64,000 nucleotides of DNA from Trichoplax adhaerens (Eukaryota; Placozoa; Uniplacotomia; Trichoplacea; Trichoplacidae): positions 1,244,199-1,308,198 of the forward strand of contig NW_002060945.1 in NCBI RefSeq assembly GCF_000150275.1. Direction: 5' to 3'. This document shows, in pieces, positions 51,748-64,000 of the stretch. Numbering within the stretch: position 1 is the stretch's first letter; each line of letters begins with the position of its first letter. The translations under genes were made by a program, and so were the position numbers. Under the pieces are notes generated by a model. That model did not search any database, had not been told where the DNA came from, and saw only the letters and a list, made by a program, of their open reading frames with translations.

Positions 51748-54389
51748 TGGAAGTCTGCTCATCCATCCTTCATTCTACAGTACATCATAAACTTTATCAA
51801 TATGCATTACCATAATCTTGCAGAATAGACTTTCATTTACTGCTGGTGATGGAAACTAGGTCCAGGAATGCCCGTATTAATGGAGTTTTTCTACCAAACG
51901 TTAACCTGATCATTTACTTTGGCCGGAATGAATTGGAATGGAGGATTGATTTTGTATCACTCACCATGGTGATGTAACTCGGTAAAGTCTTCTATAGTAT
52001 ATCATGGGTTGTATACCTGTACAAGGAAGAGTATAGTCGACAGAGTCTAGCATAGTACTGTATACTATAATGTATAGTACTCTCTTAACACCTCTAATAT
52101 GAAAATAATATGCAATACTGTCGCTATCTACTGTATGATGTAAGAGTCATATTCATAGAGATCAAAGATAGAACAGGAGAGCTTGGTCTTTTTAAACTTA
52201 AGGTAATTTTCCGACTGTACTCTTGCTCTAGCTCGAGAAATGGACTCCTAGAAGTCCATGGCCAGGTAGTGATAGATGGGGCTGGAGGCAAATATCTTAT
52301 GATATCTTTCTTGTCATTGCTGTTGACAACAGCTAACTAATTTAATGTGGTAGAGACTAGTTGGAAGAGAGAGTAATGGAGTAGTCCCTGACGCCTGCAA
52401 TCATACTTATAGTATAATAATAGAGCTGGGAATTATAGGTGATAATAGCTCTATCTAACCGTAAGTTACTCCGATTCGAGATACTATAAAATGGCTGAGG
52501 TTGCTTTGCACGAGATGATGTTAAGGCTATCAGTAGCAGAATAGTTACTGTACTGTAGCCTAGCAATTTTTGAGATTCTTAGGTATTTCTGCTCAGATAG
52601 CTTGTGATACTGACAGCAAGTCAGATAGATTAGATCGAGTGGGGTCTTTCCTTTTATCCGAGGTAGTAAACATCAGCCTGATAACATTTCAGTTTAGGGG
52701 ATGACAAATTACCAATCAACGATTGTGGTTGATGTCTTGTACAAGATGATGGAATCAGTAGCAAGACTTAGGTGCAGTATTTCTGCAATGGTAGCCACAG
52801 TAGCTTAGCTTGCGGTACTGTCATTGATTTAAAATATCAAATTTATAACTTTTCGGTTTAGGGTATTACAAATTACAAATTAAGGCGCCTAATAAGAACC
52901 ATTTTAACGGTGTAAATAAGTGAATATGGGCAATCAGTCCATATTTTAAGACTATCTTGTGCCAATAACGAGGTTAGGAACAGCACTGGTAATCTATCTT
53001 CATATAGTCTACACATTATTAAGACTTGTAAATCACTGAGAATCTATAGGGAAAAAGGTTGCCAGGAATTTCAGATTTTAGTGCTCTTATTTTATAATTC
53101 TACGAACTTCACGGACTGTTTAATGTTGGAGGATATTATACGATCTCTTGCGCTAAAATACAAATAGATGAGGCAATTCATTTATCTTTCCTTCGATATG
53201 CATAAAATACAGCAAATTATATGCGGTAATCAGCATTCTGAAATAGGCTGTAATGGAAGAGCTAGATTTATTTTAGACTCTATTCTTAAAATGATTATCT
53301 CATGAATAATTGATTATCATTCTTGATTTAGGATCACCGTTATTTGAATAAATTTTACATTTCATATAAATATAATACAAATTGCATGTTAAAATATATG
53401 AGAAGAAAACGCCAGGCACAAATATACACGTATGTATTTTCTATCTAGAGTATCAAGTTTTATAATCACTACGCAAATAAAGATAAGTTAGATGTTGCAA
53501 GCAATCCTATGAATCATTCGATTTCTAAGAATACGCATGATGACGTTATTTAATGTCGCGTTAGCATCTATTTAGAAATTGCCTAACAGTAAAATTGCTA
53601 TGGACAAACTCTGCAAAACTTGACTGCAGATACGAAATTATTTTCTAGGGCGTTACGGGATCATAACCATAACTTAGTGGAACCCAAGTGATTGGGGTAT
53701 GTCGATCGAAATTAAGGCTATGTCATAAATGTCATAAGTGGTTTAACCGAGGCGACCTAAATAAATGAATCCTCACGGATAATTCGAAATAGTTTAATAC
53801 ATCGAAAGAAATCGATTATCAAGCGTATTCTAAAAGTAGCTTTTCGCTACGCTGGTATATCATAATTAAGGAAAATATCACCTTGAAGCCATCCACACCC
53901 CTTAAAAAAATTTTCTCATATCTTTCGAAAAAATAACCTTAATTGACATCTTGGTATAAATTCAATGTTATTTGAACTTTTGTATGAAACTGTACAGCTC
54001 TTCCGCTAACGCAGATACTTCCGGTTGCCCATTTGTATGAATAATCCGTAACTGTGCTAGAGCTATATATAAGCACAAAATAAGCGGTATTCATTATTTT
54101 AACTTTTAAATTACTTCTTGATACTTCATATAAAATAATTTTTCTTGTATCTTACCAATAGCAATTCGTCTACTAATATCTGTTCTATACTACATTCGGT
54201 TAGCATTTATCCATTGTATACTTACCATCATTCTTCATTTCTTTCGATAGATTCGGTAGCCACTAAAATTATAATATATATTAGTATACATGATTTCATG
54301 TTTTTAATATATTTCAGATATACTATCAATAGACTTCTACCAACACAAAACTATTAATATCAGATTTCGTATTAAGAAAGTAACCATAC
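51748..54389. other. No gene supported; short diverged duplications
   Basis: Two related blocks of about 163-bp spacing start near 52686 and 52849 ('ttcagtttaggg.at.acaaatta'). A related segment at about 52503-52545 (gcacgagatgatgttaagg…cagtagca) echoes 52735-52775. The frames at 52110-52340 (plus) and 52357-52566 (minus) show no known motif. The 3' end of copy D should lie near the right edge. A candidate exon around 54236-54275 (minus; WLPNLSKEMKND) has good AG and GT sites but no paralog match. Confidence 0.4.
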
Positions 54390-56869
54390 CTTACACTTTG
54401 ATACCACAGAATGTAAACCAAAGAAGGATGGCATCATATTCTATTACGTAGTAATAACAAATATTTACAAATTAATGTGGGTCTTTAAATCCTAATTACA
54501 CTTAAAAACAAGCAATAACGTATATAACAGAAATGAGTAATCTAACCTTATATTTATTTTGATCAATTAATGATGCAAACAGGTAAATAATCATTCGGTC
54601 ATGCTTTTGGACAAGATCACGTACCTATTACAGTTTAAAATAATAATAATTACGGAATAATTATAGATTTTGCTTAGTAGATACAATTTCAGTAAATGTT
54701 TTATCGAACCTGATCATCACTTGCAAAATTGATCATATCTGCGAATATACTTGTTATCATTTTCCTATCCAAGCCAGGTGACTGTCAACGAGATTATAAT
54801 TACTAATGTCATATAATGATACTCTCTTATTGAATTGGCAGTAAATTATCCTGCTTAATTAAACTATTTTTACCATTTCTGAACATTTAAATATTGTAGA
54901 GACCACATCTTCATCGATCATTTTCTATTTAATGGAAAAAGGAACCGCAAAGTTAATGTGTCACATTCAGATTTCTGAGCTTTAATGATTGATATTTTGC
55001 ATTGGTATTACGTTAATTTCGTTACCTGTACTAGTTCGTATCCATGATAAATTAATCGATTGATAATGGTTAATATCTCCTATAAATTACATTAGTTAAT
55101 TTCCAATAAAAATATATGTATCGCTGTAACAGTATTATTAGTATCAAAACGATATGTTAATAGTTTTGTTGTATTTACTAACCGAAAGATCAGAAGTACT
55201 ATGAATACACTTTTTACGTAATAGATTATGAAGATAGGACAGCACTTTGCTATCTAGCAGAAACTGGTAAAGGGAAATAACAATTAGTTTTGAATAGATA
55301 TCATATTGACAGAGCTATTATAGCATATGAAGTATGAAGATTATTAATTTGTATGAAGTCAAATTCGTTAATTACTTTATTTTCATTGTGAGAAACCTTT
55401 TCAATCGCGAAGTACAACAACTCAACGATAGGATTCTGTCAAGAAAAACGAATACAAGTCTAAAGCAATCGTAGTTTCTAACTCATTGAATATTGCCTAT
55501 TCTACCGATAAATTTACGTTAATTTGTTCACAATTTTCAAGTACCTGCAAATATAATGACTGGCTAGCTACAATTTCGCATGCATAACCAGTAGGAATTA
55601 AATCCATATTTAATTGCCAAAGCTATTAATTTTTAATTTATTAGAATGGTTACTCCGATAAAATAAGTTGATGGACAGCATTTATTTGTGATAGCTGACA
55701 CTTAAACAGTTGCTTTTACAAGAATAAACATCACATAGAATTATGTAATACTTTAAAAAGATAAAATAGCTAACCTCATCATCAGTTTCATCTCTTATAT
55801 ACGAAAAAATTGTATGCCTATTGATTATGATGACAGTCCATGCCTTTAAAATTTCTTTTAATACCTATAATATCGTATATTGAAAAGCTATGGTATAAAA
55901 AGAGAAACATAGTACAATCTTTGCTAATTAATTGCACCGGGTTAAAGTATAAATTAATACTTTGACTGTATTGCTTACTCTTTATATGAATTTCATTTCA
56001 CTACATGTACGTACCTTGACATCATCCGATTTAATTAGCAGAACGACGATTTGCAGCAGCTACAAAAAAGTCGTGAATGATATACCATTTACTTTAGCAG
56101 TAAACACAACGTATAGCAATATTATTTGCAGATATCGTTCATATACCGGAATGATATGAGGAGATTGATATAAATATTTCATGCAAGCATATACTAATGA
56201 CGCTGTTGATCGAAGGAATTGAGTCTAGCGGTGTAAAAAATAATACAAGCTAAAATTAGCAATCGCATGCAAGCTATCATCATAGTACGGTGTAACAGTG
56301 CATTACTTACGGATCTACCCTTTGCGATTACATCGGCAATTTTTTGAACATCATCAACTCTAGTGATTAATATTTCCTCTATAATTTTTAATAAATTGTA
56401 CATCATTAAAATTAATTTATGGCTATGCAACGCTTACTCTTTATTAACTTGAAACCATACCCGCACAATGGATGAGTAGCTGCATCGATTTAATGGCAAG
56501 ATCTTCATATGGAGAAGCTAATAAATTAATCAATACTGGGATACAATCTATTTACATTTAAGTAAAGGATAAAATCAAAATTTTAGATTGACCTGCAGTA
56601 AAGTTACAATCAAGAATAAGTACTTCATTTTTTAAACATTGATAATTTTCACACGAAATCATAACCTGAAGCTATAGGAAAGGAATAAAAATTTGAATCA
56701 CGACTACAAACTGATTCCAATAGTAGCATGATATCCATATCTAGATCGAAACTGCAAGACAAGTTTTAGTTGTAGCGTCAACAAACGTGGATGCTGTTTA
56801 ATTATGAGCTATAATGCAGTATACCTATCGCTTTTTTCTATTAACTGGAATAGTTTTGAAACCAATTCA
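54390..56869 (-). CDS. Armadillo/HEAT-like repeat protein, copy D (multi-exon, ends unresolved)
   Basis: Exons high to low: 56825-56869, 56666-56751, 56461-56535, 56311-56378, 56015-56059, 55775-55864, 55545-55622, about 55397-55436, about 55195-55247, 55026-55079, 54874-54924, 54710-54781, 54547-54624 and 54390-54440. Phases join and lengths mirror A and B (68, 45, 54, 51, 72, 51 nt identical). Peptide landmarks are SPYEDLAIKSMQLLIHCA, LLQIVVLLIKSDDVK, CEIVASQSLYLQ and KMIDEDVVSTIF. The exon equivalent to 2095-2220 of copy A was not resolved (56060-56310). Of the four copies, C and D share IDEDVV where A and B have IDHD, so D groups with C. The role is unknown; the helical-repeat pattern suggests a protein-binding solenoid. 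Confidence 0.75.
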
Positions 56870-59800
56870 CTTCTATGTCAATGATGATAGACAAATTAAG
56901 TTGGTAAATTTATTGTTAGACTTGGTTCTGATAAAGTTTTAAATCAGTGACAAGATAGGTGTATGCATATTTTATTGCTTTTACCTAGAACGGTTAAAGA
57001 TAGTACAATCTTGAATATAACCAAACACGTCACCTCTGCAATTTAATTTAATTTAATTCTTTATATTATAATAAGGCTTCCAACGGCTATTTTTGTAAAA
57101 AAACATTAATGTAATGATTGTCTATGTTATAAATTCAAGTTATTTTATAGAAGTAGAATGAGTCAATATAATTTATATCGCTTAATAATTCTCAAGGAAA
57201 ATCTTAGATTCGTGGCTATCAATGATGAAAAAAGAAGTCGATTAAAATATCTGACCTTCCGGCAGCCCAATAGCGATGAGATACTATTCTGGGCAGTAAA
57301 AGTCTAAAATTTCAAGAGCGTCTAGTTATTAATACATGTAAATAAAATTCAATTAAGGTTGATAATAGTATACGTATAGTATAAGCTAACAAAAATAAAC
57401 ACTGATGTTTGCGTTTACTTTAAATGATGTATTGCATTTCGAGTATCATTACAACGTGGACCATGTCGGACATTCTTCTTACAGGGTAAAGACATACATA
57501 TAAAGATATAAAAATAGTAACGATTAGTGTATATAGGTACTGTAGAATTGATATATAAAAAGTTGTATTTAAATATCAAGATACCTCGACTGCGAGTGAA
57601 AAATGATCCAATAAAGCATCAATCTAAAAGTTTAAGATTGAAAAAATTTTGACTATTAAGTTAAATTAGTTAAACCTCATATTGTTATACATCAACGATA
57701 TTTTTCTATAGTAAACACCCAGAAAAATTGTAAGGCTACCAGAATTTGTCTTACAAAGTGTCTTATAATGAACTCAAAATTACAATAGCATGGCTTAGTG
57801 TTTCGTTTTGCGAACATATTTTTATTGGTATGACTAATACCAAAGTTTAGTTACTCCTAATCTTAAATTGTTTTACGCCAATTGAAATGCTTAATTCTAC
57901 TATAACACGCATATAGTCGTGCAGATTGTATTTTGATACACAACCTTTGCTAGATCTTCATCTTCACTGTCATTAGAATCCTATAAAGGAGTATTAAAAA
58001 TTGATTGATGAGAATAGTTAACACTGGTAATATTATTAACATTATGTCAATGATGGAAAAATATTAGTAGTTTGTAATCACCTGCTTTAAACAATTTGTT
58101 ATTGTGATATCAAATATTGTGCATGCAAGTTACCATTTTGTGCCTTTTAGTATTACCGTTGTGTTAGTGGTTATAGTTAACCGACATAACTAGTGAAAGT
58201 AAAGAATTTCATCTAGTACGGTGTTTGTTAATTAAACAAGAAAACCCTAAAGCTTTCGATACTTGTATGTTGCTAATCTACTCAATGTTGTCCCAGGTAG
58301 TATTTGAATGACATTTAAAAGACACACATCATCGATTAGCTAGCTTTCAAAGTTCTGATCTATTCGACAAATGAATGTCATCATTTGGATATTGCATGTG
58401 AAATCATACTCATTGAAGGAATTGTTTTCTATAAGCGTATTTACCTAGGGATCTAGACAATCCTATAGCTTATGATTGAGGTAATTAATCAACATAAAGA
58501 CAAGATTGTCATCTGCTATGGAACATGTTTAGCCGGTCATTTTCGTGATTGAAATGGAAAAATCCTCCAGCGTTAGCAACTACAAAGGATTACTATTGCT
58601 CTTTAATCGCAACAATTATAGATTCCATTAAACCATTAATAACGGTGGAAATTGTGAGAAAAAAATCTAGTAATTATTCAAATTGTATACTCTTATTCTA
58701 CTATGTATAGAATTTGCACACCAAAAAATATTGATCAGACGATTGACGTATACAAACATGACTAAGACAAGGTATTACAAAATGATTACTGCTGTCTTAT
58801 CCCTATTTTCGTTAGATTCATCTATCTATAGCGCAAAACTGCTACTTCATATCCATCCAATACGCCTATTTCAATCACGATTGATTCCTTCTTACCTCAG
58901 TTATCGAATCGTCCTCTTCTAAATCACTGAAACTAGCCATAACAACAACGTACGCGTATCAATTAAATTAATGCAAATAGCTAGCAATTCGTTCTACAGC
59001 AGTCGTGTTTGGAATGGAATGGATCGCTAATTCCTCTACTCAATTGCTTTGACTACTTAAAAATCCAATTCAAGTAATATCAGAGTAAAAATATCTAAGT
59101 CGAGCAATTGATGGATATATAATGCAAGTTTGAACTATGTATCCTCACATATGGTGATGAGAATAATAGATTAGTAATTAACGAGCAGCATCCTATATTG
59201 ATGTAGTATCTCCAACTTGTGATTGGTTTTTTGTCCTATTTCTTTAGATAGTATCACATGGCAACTGGCGATTGTCTTTAAGTTATATATAGAAAGTGTG
59301 TATTGTTTTAATGCCATATAGTACGCTATATTATGAAGTGCTGTGTAAGAACTAATCTATGCATTGCTCTTATTATATATTATGAGAGGTGAAAGATCCG
59401 TTATGGGGGATATTGGATTTACTTTCGCACCTCGAGCAGTAGCTCTCGATCAAGCAACCCAGGCGTCAAAGATAAATAATCGAGCCTAAGAATCAATTGT
59501 AATTATCTTTCTAGGGGTGCAATCATTATCCTGCATGTTGCAATCAGCTAGTTTGCACAGAGGATGTCTTCAACGGGATAAATCTATAGGTTTATCCGAC
59601 CCATGGTGGTTCTTTGATGTTCTATACCATGCCAATGAGTCAGTTCATTTCCATATAGTGTATAGGAAAGTATACCAAACAAAATGGAAACGATCATACC
59701 ATAGCCTTAATGTGTTGTGCGATCCTTTTACTGCTTGCAACACAGTGCCGCCATAGCATTTGGAAAAAGGCTCTTTACGGTAGCTTTTTTCCTGTGCTAT

Positions 59801-60032
59801 TGAAAGAATGAAGAGGATTAACTAGATAAAAATAAAGTCTGGAAATAAAATTGACTTTTGTATAGAGTAGATCTTTTGGATTAACCTGAAAGAACGATTC
59901 CTACAAATGCTGTACTAGGGCTGTTTGATGCCCAATTCTTAAGGCAGTAATTTAAATAATAAATAGGGGACATTATTATTAATTATTAGTCGTTTAGCTT
60001 AGTATGATCGTGGTGCAGTATTCAAGTCGCCA
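56870..60032. other. Probable 5' part of copy D, then no supported gene
   Basis: A minus-strand exon candidate at about 57257-57289 (NSISSLLGCRK, cag before, gtcaga after) may belong to copy D. The frame 59517-59756 (plus, 79 codons, SDPWWFFDVLYHANESVHF) lies in a GC-richer patch (about 59390-59770) that could be mobile-element debris. I recognise no family in it. Confidence 0.3.
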
Positions 60033-61100
60033 CAAAATTAGAGACGGAATGTTACTTGTTCGTAGGCCTACCATTAGCTCTATTTACTGTATCAAAGTTG
60101 ATAATAATAACTATTTTTCAGTGGTCCGAACAATCTGTTATATGAAATGCTTCCATTAATTGTGGAAATAATATTAGTGATTCATTCGTAATTTACTTCA
60201 GTAGAATCGTAATACAGTATTTAGGAATTTACAAAGTTGCCACAAAATTAGAGACTAAATGCTGTTTATGGGCCTCCCATCAAATCTATTTACTGGATAG
60301 AATTTGATGATAGTTACTTTCGGTAGTCCCGAACAGTCTATAGTATGAAATTCTTCTATTATATAGTTACTTGTGGAAGTACTATCAGTAACCCATTCAA
60401 GGCAGCATTTATAAAATAAATGATTTCTCATATTGTAATAGTTCGTAGTACTATAATTTATGGTTTTATTTTTCAGTAGCCCAGAACAGTCTATCATATG
60501 AGTTTCTTTCGTTAATTGTGAAAATACTATCAGTAACCCAGTTATACAGTAGATTAGTTTAGTCTACAATGGTCGTAAGGCAGCATTTAAGATTTTATGA
60601 ACTTACCTCAAAATTAGAGACGGTATGTTATTTATAGGCCTAGCATCAAATCTTTTCACTGAATAGAAGTTGATAATAGCTATTTTGCGGTAGTCCCTAA
60701 CCGTCTATTATATAAAATTCTTCCATTATGTGTGAGAATACCATCAGTAACCGACTCGCAGTTTGGTTTAATGTAATCGTCGTGCAGTATCTAGAATTTT
60801 ATAAAGTTGCTATAAAATTAGAGGCGGAATGTTACTTATGGGGCCTACCATCAAATCTATTTACCGAATAGAAGTTAATAATAGCTATTTTTCGGTAGTA
60901 CCAAACAGTCTATTGTATAAAATTCTTCCATTAACTGTGGAAATGCAATCAGTAACCCACCCAAGGCACCATTTATGAAAATGAAATCAATTGTCATATT
61001 ATAATAGTTCATAGTAATATAGTTTATGATTTTATGATAACAAAATATATAGAACCTTATCAAAGTCGCAAAAAAATCAGATGGTAAGCCATTGCGGAAA
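60033..61100. repeat. Tandem repeat, about 205 bp unit, 4-5 copies
   Basis: 'aaaattagaga(c/g)ggaatgtta' recurs at 60033, 60243, 60609 and 60813, with a weak copy near 61070. Other landmarks are 'atcaaatctatttac.gaatagaa', 'gataatagctatttt.cggtagt.c' and 'aattcttccattaa.tgtg.aaata'. The 60243-60609 interval is longer because it holds an extra partial unit (from about 60455). The two minus-strand frames of 62-80 codons inside are products of the repeat. Confidence 0.85.
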
Positions 61101-61209
61101 GTCTACCACTAAAAGTATTCATTAATAATCGATACTATACGATTGCTCCTGAAGCTGATGATAGCTATTTTAGATAGTTCTTAACAATCTATGATATAAC
61201 ATTCTCTCT

Positions 61210-64000
61210 TTATTTGTTAAAATATCGTCTTCAATCACGTTATAAATTACCTACTATACCGAACATAGCATAATATGAGTTGAAATGTGTGATATAACAT
61301 TCGAGGTGCTCTGTAGTGTTCATTTTATTTTAAAATTTTCCTACATTAATAAAATTGTGACGATAAGATCTATCAGAAATTAGTGGCAAGTAGATACTAA
61401 TAGCCGCGGCACTGTAGATACTTTCATTCACTTGCAACCAAAAATCATGATAAGAAATTGGCTACTCTAGCACCTTTGAAGAGCAATGTGTAGTGATAGC
61501 ATATATATGATATTGAATAGCTATATTGACCTTAATAAACATAGTAATTCGATTTCCTAAAGTTAAGAAAGATCCGATTCTTATTTTAAAATATGCCGGT
61601 AAATTTAAATGCTGTCATTTATTGCACTTTAAGTTGTCTTTATCTTATGATGGCAAAGTTCATTGAAAGGTAAGCAAAAAGAATATCCGTAACTTCACAA
61701 AGAGAAATAAGGGACGGCAGGGTAGAAAATATATTATGCAATAATCCGTAAAACGCTGTGATAATGCAATCTTAAGTCATTGTCCATCCAATGTAGTGTA
61801 GGTTGCAGTATAATTTTTACGTCCTAAAGGAGCATACATAACTTAACTCGAGTCAATTTCTTCCAATATACTTCATAATAATCTAGTCTAATAAAATTTA
61901 ATTGGTACTCTATGCTGAAGAATTACTACGTGCGTAGATGTCTATTGTCACGAACTACACCACAGTAAATCTTATTTAATTCAGGAAATAAGATAAGGCA
62001 AATTAATTACAGCATAGGCGTATTTATTTCCCAGTTGTTCACAATCTTAATATCAGAATGCCCCCTCTGTTTACTAAAGTATTTACCTTTTAAGTTGTAT
62101 TGATAATTAATTACATAAAGTGAAGCATATTTTATCATGATATCATGATATTTAGCATATAAGTATAGGGAACGGAAAAAATCAATCAGTAGTCAATCTT
62201 ATACAGCCTAAACAGTTATTAAGTGGTTTTAGACATTTTTTATAGTAAGGACTAGGATTTTCGACCTATTATCTATTCTATTTTGACAATCAATAATACC
62301 CTTATTGTATGGTTAGATGCAATTTCAGGTCTATTCACTTTCATCTTTGCTTCTGGTTAGTCATATAAAAATGTCAACAGTAACTGAACTGGTCATTGAT
62401 GGCGTTAAAAGTTCTTAACCCGACTAGATTAATGGAATTATTTAATTTATTCCAATAATCTTGATTTTCTTATTAGAATCGACTACACCACGAAATCTTT
62501 ACTGCAGTGATTAGCCTTTACTGCTGTCGTCATGAAACTGAATTTATGAAATTGATCAAGATTTCTGGATCAATCAACTAATATGATCTCATCTATTTTT
62601 GTGCCTGTTACTGTAGGAGATTTATCATTACACCCGTAGTTCTTAGTGCTAAAATAATAGCATTACATGCTTAAAATATTGCCACATTTACTTCTCCAAA
62701 ATCAATTGTACAAGAATATCTTTGTTGCAGTAATTGCCATTTTGTATTTATTGGTGCTAATGATTTTATTTACGAAATCAGTCAAAACTTATCTGCGATT
62801 TCTATCTCATATATTCATATATCATTAAAAAATGCCCTAAATTTTCTTGTAAATCACTGTCATGACGATATATTTATTTGTTTATGTAAGATGGTGCAGA
62901 TTATCACATAATAAAATTTAATCAGCCCTCTGCGCATGCAAATTCACTTCAAATTAATTTTCAATAAAGAATAATAACAATTAATCCTTGTATAACTTCA
63001 AAATAATACGACAGGTACAGTTAAATATATAAATATCCCTTTTCTCGGAGATAAAGGTAACAAAAATTGGCAATTAATTGATCTAGGCAATCATTTGTTA
63101 TATTGTACGATACATTTCGAAATTGTTAATATAACAGAGATAATAATATCAGCGATAGAGATGATTCACAATTTAATAATAAATTTATTGTTAACTGAGA
63201 ATTAGTTAAAGTCACGTTGCCGGTAATTAATAAAGTGAGTATGATACTGATTTTTAATAATTAATCTAATAAACCTTTATTATTTGATACTTATTTACTT
63301 TTCTCGCAGCTAGGAGTAGTTGGGCTTTAAACAAAAATAGGATGGAGGATCACGCACAGGTTTGATATTTGTAGAAATTTTCATGGCTTGTATCCATTAA
63401 AGTGGCCTAGAATTGCCTTTAGTAAATTGATATTCTAATATAATAATCACACTAACATTAAAGCCTATTTTAAAAGATATTTAGGCCACGTAATACTTTA
63501 AATAAAACTATTAGCACTAATCTGTTAAGAGTATTTATGCAGATAAAATGTCTATAAGAATTTAAATGCGAGTATGTAGGTAGCGATTAAAGCGAACTTA
63601 TAGCTTTTAATTTAGTTTATTTATTATAACTAATGTCTTTTAATAAAATCTATTACAACTCATAATTATTGTTATAAAATTCGGACAGCTCATTCAATCT
63701 ATTACTTTTCTAGCCATTGGATGTTGAGCCATTATGGTATATTTGGAAGGTAAGAGTTAAAGTTGATATATCATTTTAGCCATTATTATGGTATCTTCCA
63801 TAACGTGATTGGAATTTCACGAGGCTATTGAAAATATTATATGATAATATTATAGAAACTCGAAGATGCTACAAGCCAATCCCTTATTCGACAACATATT
63901 CATTCTTTAAGGTAAAAGTTTATTATGTAGTTATATCACTAAATCCGAATGTATAAAATATGACTAGTGCCGGCAAGTACATTAATTCAATCTTCTTGGT
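61210..64000. other. No gene supported
   Basis: AT-rich sequence to the window edge. I see no frame above 60 codons, no tandem repeat and no exon alignable to the families in this window. Confidence 0.4.

Noticed and set aside
1-64000. tRNA, rRNA or CRISPR features
   Set aside because: I found no TTCRA-type B box with a cloverleaf, no rRNA-like conserved tract and no short regularly spaced palindromic repeats; the sequence is a eukaryotic chromosome.

Overview
This is an intron-rich, AT-rich (about two-thirds A+T) stretch of an animal nuclear genome. The best inference is a placozoan (Trichoplax/Hoilungia type) or another early-branching metazoan. The grounds are short exons, many introns of roughly 50-300 nt, metazoan-type GT-AG splice sites, and a leucine-rich-repeat G-protein-coupled receptor (LGR) with one exon per repeat. 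The species is inferred; no tool was run. Bacterial-style ORF reading fails here because almost every coding piece is a 36-130 nt exon. I found the genes by matching reading frame, splice sites and intron phase between paralogous copies.

Layout. (1) 0.3-3.5 kb and 7.6-11.1 kb, minus strand: two paralogous multi-exon genes (copies A and B) encoding a helical-repeat protein of armadillo/HEAT type. (2) 11.7-12.3 kb: a solo LTR. (3) 13.6-17 kb: tandem repeats and GC-richer debris. (4) 20.4-20.7 kb: a second, unrelated LTR-like block in reverse orientation. (5) 24.8-28.0 kb: tandem repeats. (6) 28.2-46.4 kb, plus strand: the main gene, a secreted/membrane receptor. It has a signal-peptide exon, a cysteine-rich LRR N-cap exon, 48 LRR exons all bounded by phase-2 introns, and one large exon carrying the hinge and the whole seven-helix domain. 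(7) 47.1-48.7 kb and 54.4-56.9 kb, minus strand: two more members of the armadillo-like family (copies C and D). (8) 50.0-51.8 kb and 60.0-61.1 kb: further tandem repeats, the first split by a second solo LTR that still has a perfect 5-bp target-site duplication.

How the parts relate. The receptor is predicted to sit in the plasma membrane and bind a ligand with an unusually long LRR ectodomain (about 1,150 residues of LRR, total about 1,550 aa). The four armadillo-like genes share exon lengths and intron phases, so they come from tandem duplication of one ancestor. They flank the receptor on both sides in the opposite orientation, and nothing in the sequence ties their function to it. The 5' and 3' ends of the armadillo genes are not resolved. 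Large stretches (12.3-13.6, 17-20.4, 20.7-24.8, 25.5-27.5, 61.2-64 kb) show no gene I can support.
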